Positions 26,459 through 35,149 of a DNA stretch of 64,000 nucleotides are shown one piece after another. Each line of letters starts with the position of its first letter. Positions within the stretch are counted from its first letter, which is position 1. The notes under the pieces are model-generated. The model saw only the letters and a list, made by a program, of their open reading frames with translations, ran no database searches and was not told the origin of the DNA. Position numbers and translations under genes: made by a program. This stretch comes from SFHK01 sp045538305 (lineage in GTDB: Bacteria; Bacillota; Clostridia; Christensenellales; Aristaeellaceae), in NCBI GenBank assembly GCA_045538305.1, contig JAZSRC010000054.1, forward strand, positions 20,146-84,145. Direction: 5' to 3'.

Positions 26459-27586
26459 CTATGCTTTCGAGCAGGGCCCTCGAGAATAAAAGCTCTTTTG
26501 CCCATTCATCAATTCCTGAGCCAATCCAATAAAACATTCCACTGCATTATGCGCCGACCATTCATTCGTCATCGTTTCAAAGGCGCGCTGACCATACAGA
26601 TGACACCGATCTCTATCCTTCAGTAAGGATTCGACACAATAATACAAATCATCCGGTTGATCGCTTTCGTATACCAGCCCATTTCTGTCATTTTCAATCA
26701 AGTACCGGACCGAACCTGCTGCATTACTGGCCACCACTGCACAGGCGCTGCTCATCGCTTCATTCACCACGGCGCCCCACCCCTCATTATGGTCAGAAGT
26801 AAACATGAACACCTCTGAATTTTCCATCTGTTGGAGTACAAGCTTAGGAGACATTGCGCCATAAAGATGAACGCAATCCTCCAGTTTCAATTGCTGAACC
26901 TGTTTTTGTATAGAAGCGAAACACTCCCCATTCCCGATCAGGCTCAGGTTAAAATGCACGCCATTTTTCTTCAAACGCTGGGCTATACTGATTGCAGCCT
27001 CGGGATGCTTCCACGAAATCATTCTCCCGGCCCACAGGATTGTAGCGGGAGATTTTTTTGCAAGAATTTCTTCCAGCGGCTTTTGCACATTTCTCTCCGG
27101 AAAATACCCCCATTTAACAGCCCTGTTCCTAAACAATCCGATCCTTGCATAATCCTTCGCAGCAAAGGAACTGGCGCAAAGCAGGTAATGGTTTTTTTGA
27201 TAACGCCAATGCATCAGCCAATACTTTACTGCGCGTCCACCGAAAGCAATGGGGCCAAAGCCTTTTTTGAATATCCGCTCCGAATAGCAAAAGGTCAGTT
27301 TCTTCGCTTTCAGCCTTGGCTGAATCATACGGAACGGACAGCTGCCCCAAATCACTACATCCGCATCATTGATCGTCTTCTGACATTCGGATAGTTCCCT
27401 CTGGCCGGCGTAGGCCTTTTTTACATATACGGGCGCATCAGCGTTCGACCATCCCATGCTCTTGCGTTCGGCTGACAACGGCTCTGTTTCGATGAAGGTA
27501 AATCCATGGTTTGTCATCACATCAAAAGCTTCTGCCATAGCAGCCTGATGATGATTATAGTAATTCGTGACAAACACGATGCGCAT
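26459..27586 (-). CDS. GT4-family glycosyltransferase
   Basis: 375 residues from ATG 27586 (GGAGG 7 nt upstream). N-terminal FVTNYYNHHQAAMAEAF, ILWAGRMISWKHPEAAISIAQRL, LSLIGNGECFASIQ, VHLYGAMSPKLVLQQMENSEVFMFTSDHNEGWGAVVNEAMSSACAVVAS: a complete GT-B C-terminal domain with the E-x7-E motif (EGWGAVVNE). Adds one sugar of the repeat unit; donor unknown. It lies 14 nt upstream of the next glycosyltransferase start. Confidence 0.87.
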   Translation of the reverse strand: MRIVFVTNYYNHHQAAMAEAFDVMTNHGFTFIETEPLSAERKSMGWSNADAPVYVKKAYAGQRELSECQKTINDADVVIWGSCPFRMIQPRLKAKKLTFCYSERIFKKGFGPIAFGGRAVKYWLMHWRYQKNHYLLCASSFAAKDYARIGLFRNRAVKWGYFPERNVQKPLEEILAKKSPATILWAGRMISWKHPEAAISIAQRLKKNGVHFNLSLIGNGECFASIQKQVQQLKLEDCVHLYGAMSPKLVLQQMENSEVFMFTSDHNEGWGAVVNEAMSSACAVVASNAAGSVRYLIENDRNGLVYESDQPDDLYYCVESLLKDRDRCHLYGQRAFETMTNEWSAHNAVECFIGLAQELMNGQKSFYSRGPCSKA

Positions 27587-27619
27587 CGACTTACCTCCAA
27601 TGATTATTTTCATCCCGGT

Positions 27620-28636
27620 TTATGAAAAAATCAGTTTCCTCATCGCTTCAGCCCATCCAGCGGCATCATTCCACTCGAGAAATCTGCAGTGATCATACTC
27701 GCCCAAAACCTCACGCGCATATTTGCAATCGCTGGCAAGAACCTCCGTGCCAAATTGCTGTGCTTCCAGCAGTGGCAAGCCAAATGTCTCTATATAGCTG
27801 GGAAACAACAACGCCTGTTCCGCATATTTTGAATAAACAACTTTCTGCAACTGATAGCCAATGAAAGAAATCGGTAACTGTTCCCGCTTTATCTCCTCAA
27901 ACATTCTTTTTGTCAACAGATTATCATCCCGATTCAGCGTAAATTCTACAGAATATTCCGTGATTCCTTCCTTTTTCAGCAGTTTGCATGCGTCAATAAT
28001 CACTTGATGATTCTTATATATACCATTCCCGGCAGGATAAAAGAACGCATTGTTTCGCCTTTTCCCGATCATGGTTTCATCAACCGGAACACAAGGAACC
28101 GCTGGCGTCTGAACGCTGATGTTTGCAGCAGAAATTCCTGCCCATTTCGCAGTTGCTTCCCGCATCCACTCCGTTTGAACAATAATCCCATCCGCTTTTT
28201 TAAGGTTACGTCTGATCAGACCGCAAATGATCCTTTGCCGGATCGCAAGCGCCCGTTCTTCCTTTTTCAAAAAACTGAATTTCACCGGTGCAAACTGAAG
28301 CGATTGATGGAGATAAACCGTCTGCGGACACCTGGCCTTTGGCATTGTCATATTCTGAAGCGACAACACTCTGTCGGGGTTTATTTCTGAAATGATTCTC
28401 TTGAGCTTAATTTGTTCAAACAGAATGCGATTCACCCAGCGACGAATACCGGTTTTATCCAGTTCTTTCCGATAAAGTATGTGTACATTCTCCGCATCGG
28501 AATCTTTAAGCCCCTGGAACGAAACGATAAACCACCATTGATGATCCGTATCTTTTTCAGCTCTTTCGATATGCTCGTTCAGGATCGTTATGCCCCCGCC
28601 GCCCGAAGCAGCTGTGTTATAGACAATAATGTTCAC
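27620..28636 (-). CDS. GT4-family glycosyltransferase
   Basis: 338 residues from GTG 28634-28636, chosen because AAGGGG lies 8 nt upstream and the true N terminus NIIVYNTAASGGGGITILNEHI resembles the first Rossmann strand plus glycine loop. Further features: VLSLQNMTMPKA, TVYLHQSLQFAP, IIVQTEWMREA, NAFFYPAGNGIYKNHQVIIDAC and ALLFPSYIETFGLPLLEAQQFGTEVLASD (E-x7-E: ETFGLPLLE). This resembles mannosyl- or glucosyltransferases of the WsaF/WbpY-like group. Donor not assignable. Confidence 0.85.
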   Translation of the reverse strand: MNIIVYNTAASGGGGITILNEHIERAEKDTDHQWWFIVSFQGLKDSDAENVHILYRKELDKTGIRRWVNRILFEQIKLKRIISEINPDRVLSLQNMTMPKARCPQTVYLHQSLQFAPVKFSFLKKEERALAIRQRIICGLIRRNLKKADGIIVQTEWMREATAKWAGISAANISVQTPAVPCVPVDETMIGKRRNNAFFYPAGNGIYKNHQVIIDACKLLKKEGITEYSVEFTLNRDDNLLTKRMFEEIKREQLPISFIGYQLQKVVYSKYAEQALLFPSYIETFGLPLLEAQQFGTEVLASDCKYAREVLGEYDHCRFLEWNDAAGWAEAMRKLIFS

Positions 28637-28682
28637 ACACTTATCCCCTTCAAGTTGCGTTGACTGCCGGACAGAGTCACCC

Positions 28683-29921
28683 TCAATCCCGATTACCAAT
28701 GCACTTCCCGATAATGTCAATATATCTGGCGACTGCTTTATTCTTTGGCAGATACATCTCGACATATTTCCGCGCGTTCAGACCATAATGCTCACACTGT
28801 TCCTTGTTGCGATACAACGTTGTAATCATAGCGCATAGCTCGTCAGTCTTTCCGGCCTCAATGCACCAGCCGGTCTTTGACGAAGCAAGCAATTCCGCGA
28901 ACACGCTGGGTTTATCAAAAACGCCGAGAACCGGAGTACCGGTTGCCATAATCGTCCAGGTTTTACTGGGCATTCCCGAACTGCCTGTTCCAGGTTTACA
29001 TGTTACCAATGATACATTCCCCATGCTGTATACTTCCGATACCCGTTCGGCGTTAAGCAGCGGATACATGCTTACATTCGAAAGCCCGTAATCCTTAATC
29101 ATATCCCGAATCGTGTTCTCTTCGCTTCCATTCCCGAAGATAACAAAATGAATATCCGTCCATTCCTTAAGCTGCAACGCAGCTTCGATAATACCATCAA
29201 TACCCTGCACATAACCGATGTTGCCGGCATAAACTATATAGAATTTATCTCTGGAAAGGCCCAATTCATCAAACAGTGGATTCTTTTCACGCGTAATCGG
29301 TTTGACAGTTTTCATATCAATCCAATTCGACACAACAAAAACCTTTTCCGGATTCGTTCCTTTACCTATTATCCCTTTACTCATGTCATCCGAAATTGTA
29401 ATAATCAAATCGGCATTTTTATATATGATGCGCTCCATCACGCGCCCGATTTTCACCAGAGGCGATCTTTCCGTCGCCATTCCGGCTGCAATCATCGAAT
29501 CCGGAAAAGCATCCTGCAAATTATATACAAACTTTTTCTTCGTCAGTTTCCTGATGAAAGTACCCACCAGTCCCTGTGTGGGCGGCCCACTGCCGGTAAA
29601 AACCACATCTGCCGGTTCAGTCAGGCCTTTCCAGAAGCATTCAATACTAAAAAAAATGTATCTCAGCGCTCTGGGTATAAATCCTTTTCCTTCACGATAC
29701 AGCGCCATACGATGAATTGTAAGTTTACCATTGTACAAGCTTTCCGTTTTCTTTTTACTGTATTTTTTTCTTTCTTCGTCAGTAATACCTCTTGTTGGCA
29801 TCGGTGTATAGACATCTACTTTCCAGCCTTCATTGATAAAGCCCTCAAGCAAATCATCGACAAGATTCAAACCCGATGCTTTCTCCGGTTTAAAATACTG
29901 TACAAAGTACATCAAGTGCAC
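28683..29921 (-). CDS. GT4 glycosyltransferase, WbuB-like (candidate L-FucNAc transferase)
   Basis: 412 residues starting at GTG 29921 (GGAGAG 7 nt upstream). Features: MYFVQYFKPEKASGLNLVDDL, FTGSGPPTQGLVGTFI, KKFVYNLQDAFPDSMIAAGM (the LQDAFP-type motif of WbuB-family enzymes), VSNWIDMKTVKP, FYIVYAGNIGYVQGIDGIIEAA, FVIFGNGSEENTI and GSSGMPSKTWTIMATGTPVLG. WbuB-type enzymes are associated with L-FucNAc transfer in O-antigen loci that carry fnlABC. Since capEFG are present here, this is the best candidate user of UDP-L-FucNAc (inference). Confidence 0.82.
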   Translation of the reverse strand: MHLMYFVQYFKPEKASGLNLVDDLLEGFINEGWKVDVYTPMPTRGITDEERKKYSKKKTESLYNGKLTIHRMALYREGKGFIPRALRYIFFSIECFWKGLTEPADVVFTGSGPPTQGLVGTFIRKLTKKKFVYNLQDAFPDSMIAAGMATERSPLVKIGRVMERIIYKNADLIITISDDMSKGIIGKGTNPEKVFVVSNWIDMKTVKPITREKNPLFDELGLSRDKFYIVYAGNIGYVQGIDGIIEAALQLKEWTDIHFVIFGNGSEENTIRDMIKDYGLSNVSMYPLLNAERVSEVYSMGNVSLVTCKPGTGSSGMPSKTWTIMATGTPVLGVFDKPSVFAELLASSKTGWCIEAGKTDELCAMITTLYRNKEQCEHYGLNARKYVEMYLPKNKAVARYIDIIGKCIGNRD

Positions 29922-29962
29922 AGTTATTCTCTCCTCATGCTATCAATACACCGACTATCATC

Positions 29963-31039
29963 TTACAGTAAATCATTTCTTCCTTCCTGGATCAATACAT
30001 CTACAATGCTCTTCACATTCTGCGCCTTATCCTTACTGCAAACAAAAATGGCGTCGTCGGTTTCTACAATAACTATATTATTTACGCCTAACGTAGCAAT
30101 TAATTTTTTCTTCGAGTATACTACGCAATTCTCCGTTTCAAGGGTCAGCGCATCGCCAAACAAAATATTCCCGGAGGTATCTGCATGATGGATTGTTTGA
30201 AGCATATCCCAGCTTCCGACGTCGCTCCAGCCGAAAGACCCCTGAATCACTACAACGTCACCCGCTGATGCGCTGGGTTCCATAACCGCATAATCAATCG
30301 ATATTTTTCGAAGCTGCGGGTAAATATTTTCCTTAACACATTCTTCTTGACCTGTAAGCATAGCTTCTCCCAGCAGAGTCAGTTGATCGGCAATGTCTTC
30401 TGCATGCTGTCTGATTTTATCCAAAATCGTGCTTGCTTTCCAAACGAAAATGCCGCAGTTCCACAGATATTCCCCGGTGGATATATATTGCGCTGCCGTC
30501 GCTACATCCGGTTTTTCTTTATACTCCAGCACAGGCTTTACAATGCCTTCCTGTCGTCTATCATAACGAATATAGCCATAACCGGTTGAAGGGAAAGAAG
30601 GCTCTACCCCTATTGTAAAAAGCTTATCCTGAGCTTCTGCGGCTTTTATTGCATACCGAAGGTTTTTAACATAGCTATCAACATCCTTTATGTATGCATC
30701 CGCCGGTAATACAACCATTAATCCATCGTCATATTTCGTAAGAATCTCCATAGCTGCATAACCAATGCATGCACATGTATTTCTGGCGCACGGCTCGACC
30801 AGAATATGATCCGGCTTAATTCTTCCATTCGTCAGCTCAAGTGTTTTTTGAGCCTGCTCTCTATTGGTCACAATAAAAATATCATCCAGTCCTATAACCC
30901 TGTTAAGCCGATCAATCGTTTCATTAATCAGCAAATCATTCCCAGATAGATTCAAAAGCTGTTTAGGTTTATCCTGACGTGACAACGGCCAAAACCGTGT
31001 ACCGCCACCTCCCGCCATGATTACCCCATAACACCTCAT
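29963..31039 (-). CDS. manC: Mannose-1-phosphate guanylyltransferase
   Basis: 358 residues; ATG 31039 has GGGAG 9 nt upstream. Makes GDP-mannose from mannose-1-phosphate and GTP. Pyrophosphorylase loop VIMAGGGGTRFWPLSRQDKPKQ, VTNREQA, ILVEPCARNTCACIGYAA, VVLPADAYI, YGYIRYD, EKPDVATAAQYI, YLWNCGIFVWKA, IDYAVMEPS and GSFGWSDVGSWD: the full type II ManC signature. It lacks the C-terminal isomerase domain of bifunctional enzymes, so phosphomannose isomerase and phosphomannomutase must be encoded elsewhere. Second gene of the locus. Confidence 0.95.
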   Translation of the reverse strand: MRCYGVIMAGGGGTRFWPLSRQDKPKQLLNLSGNDLLINETIDRLNRVIGLDDIFIVTNREQAQKTLELTNGRIKPDHILVEPCARNTCACIGYAAMEILTKYDDGLMVVLPADAYIKDVDSYVKNLRYAIKAAEAQDKLFTIGVEPSFPSTGYGYIRYDRRQEGIVKPVLEYKEKPDVATAAQYISTGEYLWNCGIFVWKASTILDKIRQHAEDIADQLTLLGEAMLTGQEECVKENIYPQLRKISIDYAVMEPSASAGDVVVIQGSFGWSDVGSWDMLQTIHHADTSGNILFGDALTLETENCVVYSKKKLIATLGVNNIVIVETDDAIFVCSKDKAQNVKSIVDVLIQEGRNDLL

Positions 31040-31080
31040 GCTCATCTGCTCCCTACACATTGAAATTCTCTCTATTTTCC

Positions 31081-32163
31081 CTACATGTCAGATCGATCTA
31101 TCCTATTCATCGCGGACAAGAACTTTTCTCCTGCTGTTTCAGCCGAGTATAGCGCCTTACCGAATTGATAGGCATTATGCGCATATTCACTATATTCATC
31201 CAAAGAAAGATTCGCTGCATCCAAAATCGCCTGAACAAAGAACTCTGCATTTTTCGGCTCAACCAATTTTCCGGAGACGCCGTCTTTTACCTGTTCAGAC
31301 AAAGCGCCTACATCAAAACAAATAACAGGGCGGGAATAGCGATAGGCGTCAATAATAACCCCCGACTGGGTTGCTGTAGCATATGGCAGTACAACCCAAT
31401 CAACTTCCGCAAATAAGCTTCCCATTTCTTCAACAGAGATTTCGCGATCAATCACATTTACATTTTCATATTTCTTGATTTTGTCAACGACCGGTTTACA
31501 CTCTCTATCCGGAGATCCTGCAATCATATACTTCATAGAAGGCGTTCTTTTGATTATAACTTCCATCAAATCAAGGCCTTTGTATTTCCTGATCCTACCA
31601 AAATTCATGAATATACCGCTGTAAGAAGGCTTTATCTCCGGAGGGAATTCTTTCCATAAGCCTATGACAATAATCCTGCTTTGGGGAACGCCGTATAGTT
31701 TCTGAACTTCATCAATATATTTCTTATTATGTATCAATACATAATGGGATAGTTTGCATACAGCATTTGTTGCCATTGCTACCTTTTTATTTCCATCATG
31801 AGGAACAACATCATGAACCCCTTCTATGCAAATATGGCTTTTGCGCAAAAGTACCATTAATAAAATATTCCAAACATGAATACTTTCAAAATACACAAAT
31901 CGTACATTCATTTTTCGAATCTGCGAAGCAATTTTTAATACGCGATCGAAACGGAATGTATCGCCTTGCAAACCGGGTCTTTCAGGACAATCAACATATA
32001 GATTGTGTTCTTCATTACAAGCATTTAAAGCCTTTGGGTTCTTGATCCCTATCGTCCAGGTGTTTATCTTCTCTTTCAGCACATAATATAGACTATAAAT
32101 ATATTCCTGATGATCCGAGTTATTTGAAAAAGAAACGATACATATCCCACTCTTGTTTCTCAT
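31081..32163 (-). CDS. GT4-family glycosyltransferase, first gene of the polysaccharide operon
   Basis: About 360 residues; ATG 32163 is preferred because AGGTG lies 9 nt upstream, but ATG 32169 or GTG 32175 are possible. Features: GICIVSFSNNSDHQEYIYSLYYVL, VYFESIHVWNILLM, VHDVVPHDG, GIFMNFGRIRKYKGLDLMEVII, KYMIAGSPDRECKPVV, SLFAEVDWVVLPYATATQSGVIIDAYRYSRPVICFDVGALSEQVKDGVSGKLVEP. The last segment is the GT-B nucleotide-sugar site with an atypical E-x7-E region (QSGVIIDAY). Donor unknown. It follows a leader of nearly 400 nt. Confidence 0.85.
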   Translation of the reverse strand: MRNKSGICIVSFSNNSDHQEYIYSLYYVLKEKINTWTIGIKNPKALNACNEEHNLYVDCPERPGLQGDTFRFDRVLKIASQIRKMNVRFVYFESIHVWNILLMVLLRKSHICIEGVHDVVPHDGNKKVAMATNAVCKLSHYVLIHNKKYIDEVQKLYGVPQSRIIVIGLWKEFPPEIKPSYSGIFMNFGRIRKYKGLDLMEVIIKRTPSMKYMIAGSPDRECKPVVDKIKKYENVNVIDREISVEEMGSLFAEVDWVVLPYATATQSGVIIDAYRYSRPVICFDVGALSEQVKDGVSGKLVEPKNAEFFVQAILDAANLSLDEYSEYAHNAYQFGKALYSAETAGEKFLSAMNRIDRSDM

Positions 32164-32554
32164 TGACATATTCACCTACATAGCTGAACAATACTTATAC
32201 TTTTAATCACTCTAACATCTATTGTGCTATACCTTCATCGGATACCACACGATGAGACGCAATTAGAGAAACGAACCATTCTTAAAGTCCGATATATCAG
32301 CAGCACCTTCATAATCAAGTACAAAACGGGCGCTCTTCAGCTAGTCATGACAAATACATTTATACAGCAATAATCTCCCGTTTCATGCTCCGCGCCAAGG
32401 TTCAAAAACCATTTCCTACATTCGTGTACCAGAAAACCTGTGCAGTACACGGCCTTCGTCAACACGATCCTTTCAGTGAAGGCCTGATGTTAACCGTTTA
32501 TCACGCTAAACACTTGCAAACAGCGCCTACTCCACCATTTACATTACTCATATC
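32164..32554 (-). ncRNA. Long, probably structured 5' leader of the polysaccharide operon
   Basis: No convincing gene in this ~390-nt interval, although a strong promoter reads into it. Four complementary helices can be drawn on the minus strand: 32478-32484 with 32451-32457 (GGCCTTC/GAAGGCC); 32445-32451 with 32423-32429 (CGTGTAC/GTACACG), directly adjacent; 32377-32383 with 32324-32330 (AAACGGG/CCCGTTT); and 32288-32293 with 32237-32242 (ATCGGA/TCCGAT). No terminator with a U-tract is visible. Small frames occur but none looks like a protein. I do not recognise a known riboswitch. Confidence 0.45.
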
Positions 32555-32583
32555 ATTCTATCACCGGTCCGTTTACATGTCAA
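32555..32583 (-). promoter_or_regulatory. Strong sigma-A promoter of the polysaccharide operon
   Basis: Minus strand: perfect TTGACA at 32578-32583, 17-nt spacer, TAGAAT at 32555-32560. It is oriented into the leader and glycosyltransferase genes. Confidence 0.8.
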
Positions 32584-32650
32584 CGTATCTGGTGTTGCCA
32601 TACCGATATTTACCTTAAACCTACCTATATCTCATACGCAGCGCGGAAGA

Positions 32651-32674
32651 GCCTGCCGGTGTTATCCGGCAGGC
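32651..32674 (-). terminator. Hairpin downstream of tex
   Basis: Perfect 9-bp stem GCCTGCCGG/CCGGCAGGC with a 6-nt loop, 12 nt after the tex stop codon. The U-tract is poor (CTCTTCC), so termination may be partial. Confidence 0.5.
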
Positions 32675-32685
32675 CCCCTCGCTGT

Positions 32686-34845
32686 CTATTTTTTCTTTCC
32701 CGCGCGCTTGATGCTTAAGGATATTCTTTTTGTTTTTTCGTCTGCGTTCAGGACTACGGTGTTTACCACGTCGCCAACCCTTACTACCTCGGATGGATGT
32801 TTAATGAATTTATCGGCCAGCTCGGATATATGAACCAGACCGTCCTGATGTACGCCGATATCCACAAATGCGCCGAAATCAGTTACGTTTCTGACGGTGC
32901 CCTTGATTTCCAAGCCGGGCGTCAGATCCTTTATGCTCAAAACATCCGCGCGCAGCATGGTTTCAGGCAATTCGCCGCGGATATCCCGGCCGGGCTTCAT
33001 GAGTTCTAAAATGATATCGTTTACGGTGTGCATGCCTGCGCCGGTGATTTCCTGAAGCTGCTCGCTTGTCATTTTTTCAGCGCGCGCCTTAAGATCCGAC
33101 ACGTTTGCGTTTTTCACATCGTCAAGTCCATAGCCGCAGGCCTTCAGAAGCGCGATGGCGGCATTATACGATTCCGGATGAACGCCGGTATTGTCCAGTA
33201 TGTTTTCGCTGTCCGGCACGCGCAGGAAGCCCGCGCTCTGCTCAAAGGCCTTCGGGCCGATTCTGGGCGCTTTCAGTACGGCTTTTCTGGTGGCAAACGC
33301 GCCGTTTTCCTCGCGGTATTTAACGATCGCCTTGGCGGAAGCGCTGTTTAAGCCAGACACATATGAAAGCAGGGAAGCCGAAGCGGTATTCAGATTCACG
33401 CCTACGGCGTTTACGCAGTCCTCGACCACGCCGCCCAGCGTTTCACCCAGACTCGCCTGAGGCATATCGTGCTGATACTGGCCTACGCCTATGGCCTTCG
33501 GATCGATTTTTACCAATTCCGCCAGCGGATCCTGCAGCCGCCTTGCAATGGACACGGCCGAGCGCAGGGATACGTCGTACTCCGGAAACTCCTCCGCGCC
33601 GAGCTTCGACGCCGAGTATACGCTTGCGCCGGATTCGCTTACCATCATGTAGCTGACGCCGGGCAGTTCCTTGAGCATGTCGGACACAAAAATTTCGCTT
33701 TCCTTGGAAGCGGTTCCGTTTCCGATTGCGATTGCGGTAATATTGTGCTTTCTGATCATGGCGGTCAGCTTCGCACGGGCTTCCTCCGTGCGATTATGAG
33801 GAGCCGTCGGGTACACAACGCCGGTTTCCAACACTTTACCGGTTTCATCCACAACCGCAAGCTTACAGCCGGTGCGGTATGCGGGGTCAAAGCCCAGTAT
33901 CACGCGGCCCTTCAGGGGAGGCTGCATGAGCAGAGGCTTCAGATTCATTTTGAATGTTCCTATGGCGTTTTCGCTGGCGGCGTCGGTCAGATCGCTTCTG
34001 AATTCGCGCTCGATGGACGGAAACAGCAGCCGCGAATACGCGTCGCGAACGGCCTTTTCCAGAAATTCGGTAGTTGTGCGGTTGGGTTTAACCCGCTTTC
34101 TCAAAATATCGAATATGGCGCTTTCGCTGTCGGCCTCGATGGACGCCTTCAAAAAGCCCTCCTTTTCGCCGCGGTTGATCGCCAGCACTCTGTGCGACTG
34201 GGCATTTTTCAGGCTTTCACGAAAATCGGCGTACATGCGGTATACGCTGTCGCCCTCCTTCGCGGCTTCGCTTCTGAGAACGCCGGTCTGGCGAATGAGC
34301 GCTTTCAGGCGCGTACGGATGGATGCATCGTCGGAAATCGCTTCGGCAATAATGTCGGATGCGCCGGCAAGGGCCTCCTCCTCTGTAAAAACGCCCTTTT
34401 CTTCGTCAATATATCCTCTGGCCAGGGCGTTTAGGTCGTTGATGACGATTTCCTGCGCGTAGATAACCTGCGCAAGCGGCTCCAGGCCCTTTTCCTTGGC
34501 GATAGTCGCGCGGGTTCTGCGCTTGGGGCGGAAGGGACGGTAGATATCCTCAAGCTCTGAAAGCGTTTGAGCCTTCTCTATGGCCTTTTCGATTTCATCC
34601 GTCATTTTTTCCTGCTGAGTAATGGCTGAAGAAATTTCCTCCCTGCGCTTATCGAGCGACCGTAAATATTCCAGGCGCTGGGAAAATGCGCGCAGCGTCT
34701 GGTCGTCGGTTGCGCCGTGACGCTCCTTTCTGTAGCGGGCAATAAAGGGCACGGTGTCGCCTTCATCCAGCATTCGAATTACATTATCCGCGTGAACAGG
34801 CTGCATCCGAAACTCTAAAGCCAGTGCCAGAGCGTTTTTATCCAT
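32686..34845 (-). CDS. tex: Tex-family RNA-binding transcriptional accessory protein
   Basis: 719 residues from ATG 34845 (GGAGGAG upstream; a longer frame to 34920 rejected). Domain order as in Tex: N-terminal helical part with VPFIARYRKERHGATDDQTLR and YRPFRPKRRTRATIAKEKGLEPLA, a YqgF/RNase H-like domain (ILGFDPAYRTGCKLAVVD...IAIGNGTASKESE), helix-hairpin-helix (VNLNTASASLLSYVSGLNSASAKAIVKYREENG), HHH_9 and a C-terminal S1 domain (GLEIKGTVRNVTDFGAFVDIGVHQDGLVHISEL). A nucleic-acid-binding protein acting on transcription or RNA fate. Single gene with its own promoter. Confidence 0.95.
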   Translation of the reverse strand: MDKNALALALEFRMQPVHADNVIRMLDEGDTVPFIARYRKERHGATDDQTLRAFSQRLEYLRSLDKRREEISSAITQQEKMTDEIEKAIEKAQTLSELEDIYRPFRPKRRTRATIAKEKGLEPLAQVIYAQEIVINDLNALARGYIDEEKGVFTEEEALAGASDIIAEAISDDASIRTRLKALIRQTGVLRSEAAKEGDSVYRMYADFRESLKNAQSHRVLAINRGEKEGFLKASIEADSESAIFDILRKRVKPNRTTTEFLEKAVRDAYSRLLFPSIEREFRSDLTDAASENAIGTFKMNLKPLLMQPPLKGRVILGFDPAYRTGCKLAVVDETGKVLETGVVYPTAPHNRTEEARAKLTAMIRKHNITAIAIGNGTASKESEIFVSDMLKELPGVSYMMVSESGASVYSASKLGAEEFPEYDVSLRSAVSIARRLQDPLAELVKIDPKAIGVGQYQHDMPQASLGETLGGVVEDCVNAVGVNLNTASASLLSYVSGLNSASAKAIVKYREENGAFATRKAVLKAPRIGPKAFEQSAGFLRVPDSENILDNTGVHPESYNAAIALLKACGYGLDDVKNANVSDLKARAEKMTSEQLQEITGAGMHTVNDIILELMKPGRDIRGELPETMLRADVLSIKDLTPGLEIKGTVRNVTDFGAFVDIGVHQDGLVHISELADKFIKHPSEVVRVGDVVNTVVLNADEKTKRISLSIKRAGKKK

Positions 34846-34891
34846 AAAAAACTCCTCCAATCCGGGAACCGCAATTGCGTTAACGATCATC

Positions 34892-34920
34892 AATATACTC
34901 CATTTCTGTTTTAAATTCAA
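34892..34920 (-). promoter_or_regulatory. Promoter of tex
   Basis: Minus strand: TTGAAT, 17-nt spacer, TATATT, about 47 nt upstream of the tex start codon. The rest of the divergent gap to deoB (34921-35149) shows no clear plus-strand promoter. Confidence 0.55.
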
Positions 34921-35149
34921 GCGGAATTTGCTTTTTCAACAAAACTTGTGAAAATATCTTTCCGATTGCAGGAATTTAGACATAAGTGTCGAAAAAAACT
35001 GGATGGGCTGTGAAAAGCGCGCATGGGGGATTATCCCATATACAGGCGCGCACCTGAAGTCTTAACGATAAGGCATGCAGCGCAAGTGCCATAAAGGGCG
35101 GATGATATCGCCATCTATCGGCATACTACGCATGGAAGGGGCTGAAAAT

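Noticed and set aside
32385..32618. 77-residue plus-strand frame in the capsule leader, and short minus-strand frames of up to 49 codons in the same interval
   Set aside because: No ribosome binding site of quality, low-complexity or atypical composition, and the interval is better explained as a promoter plus structured leader.
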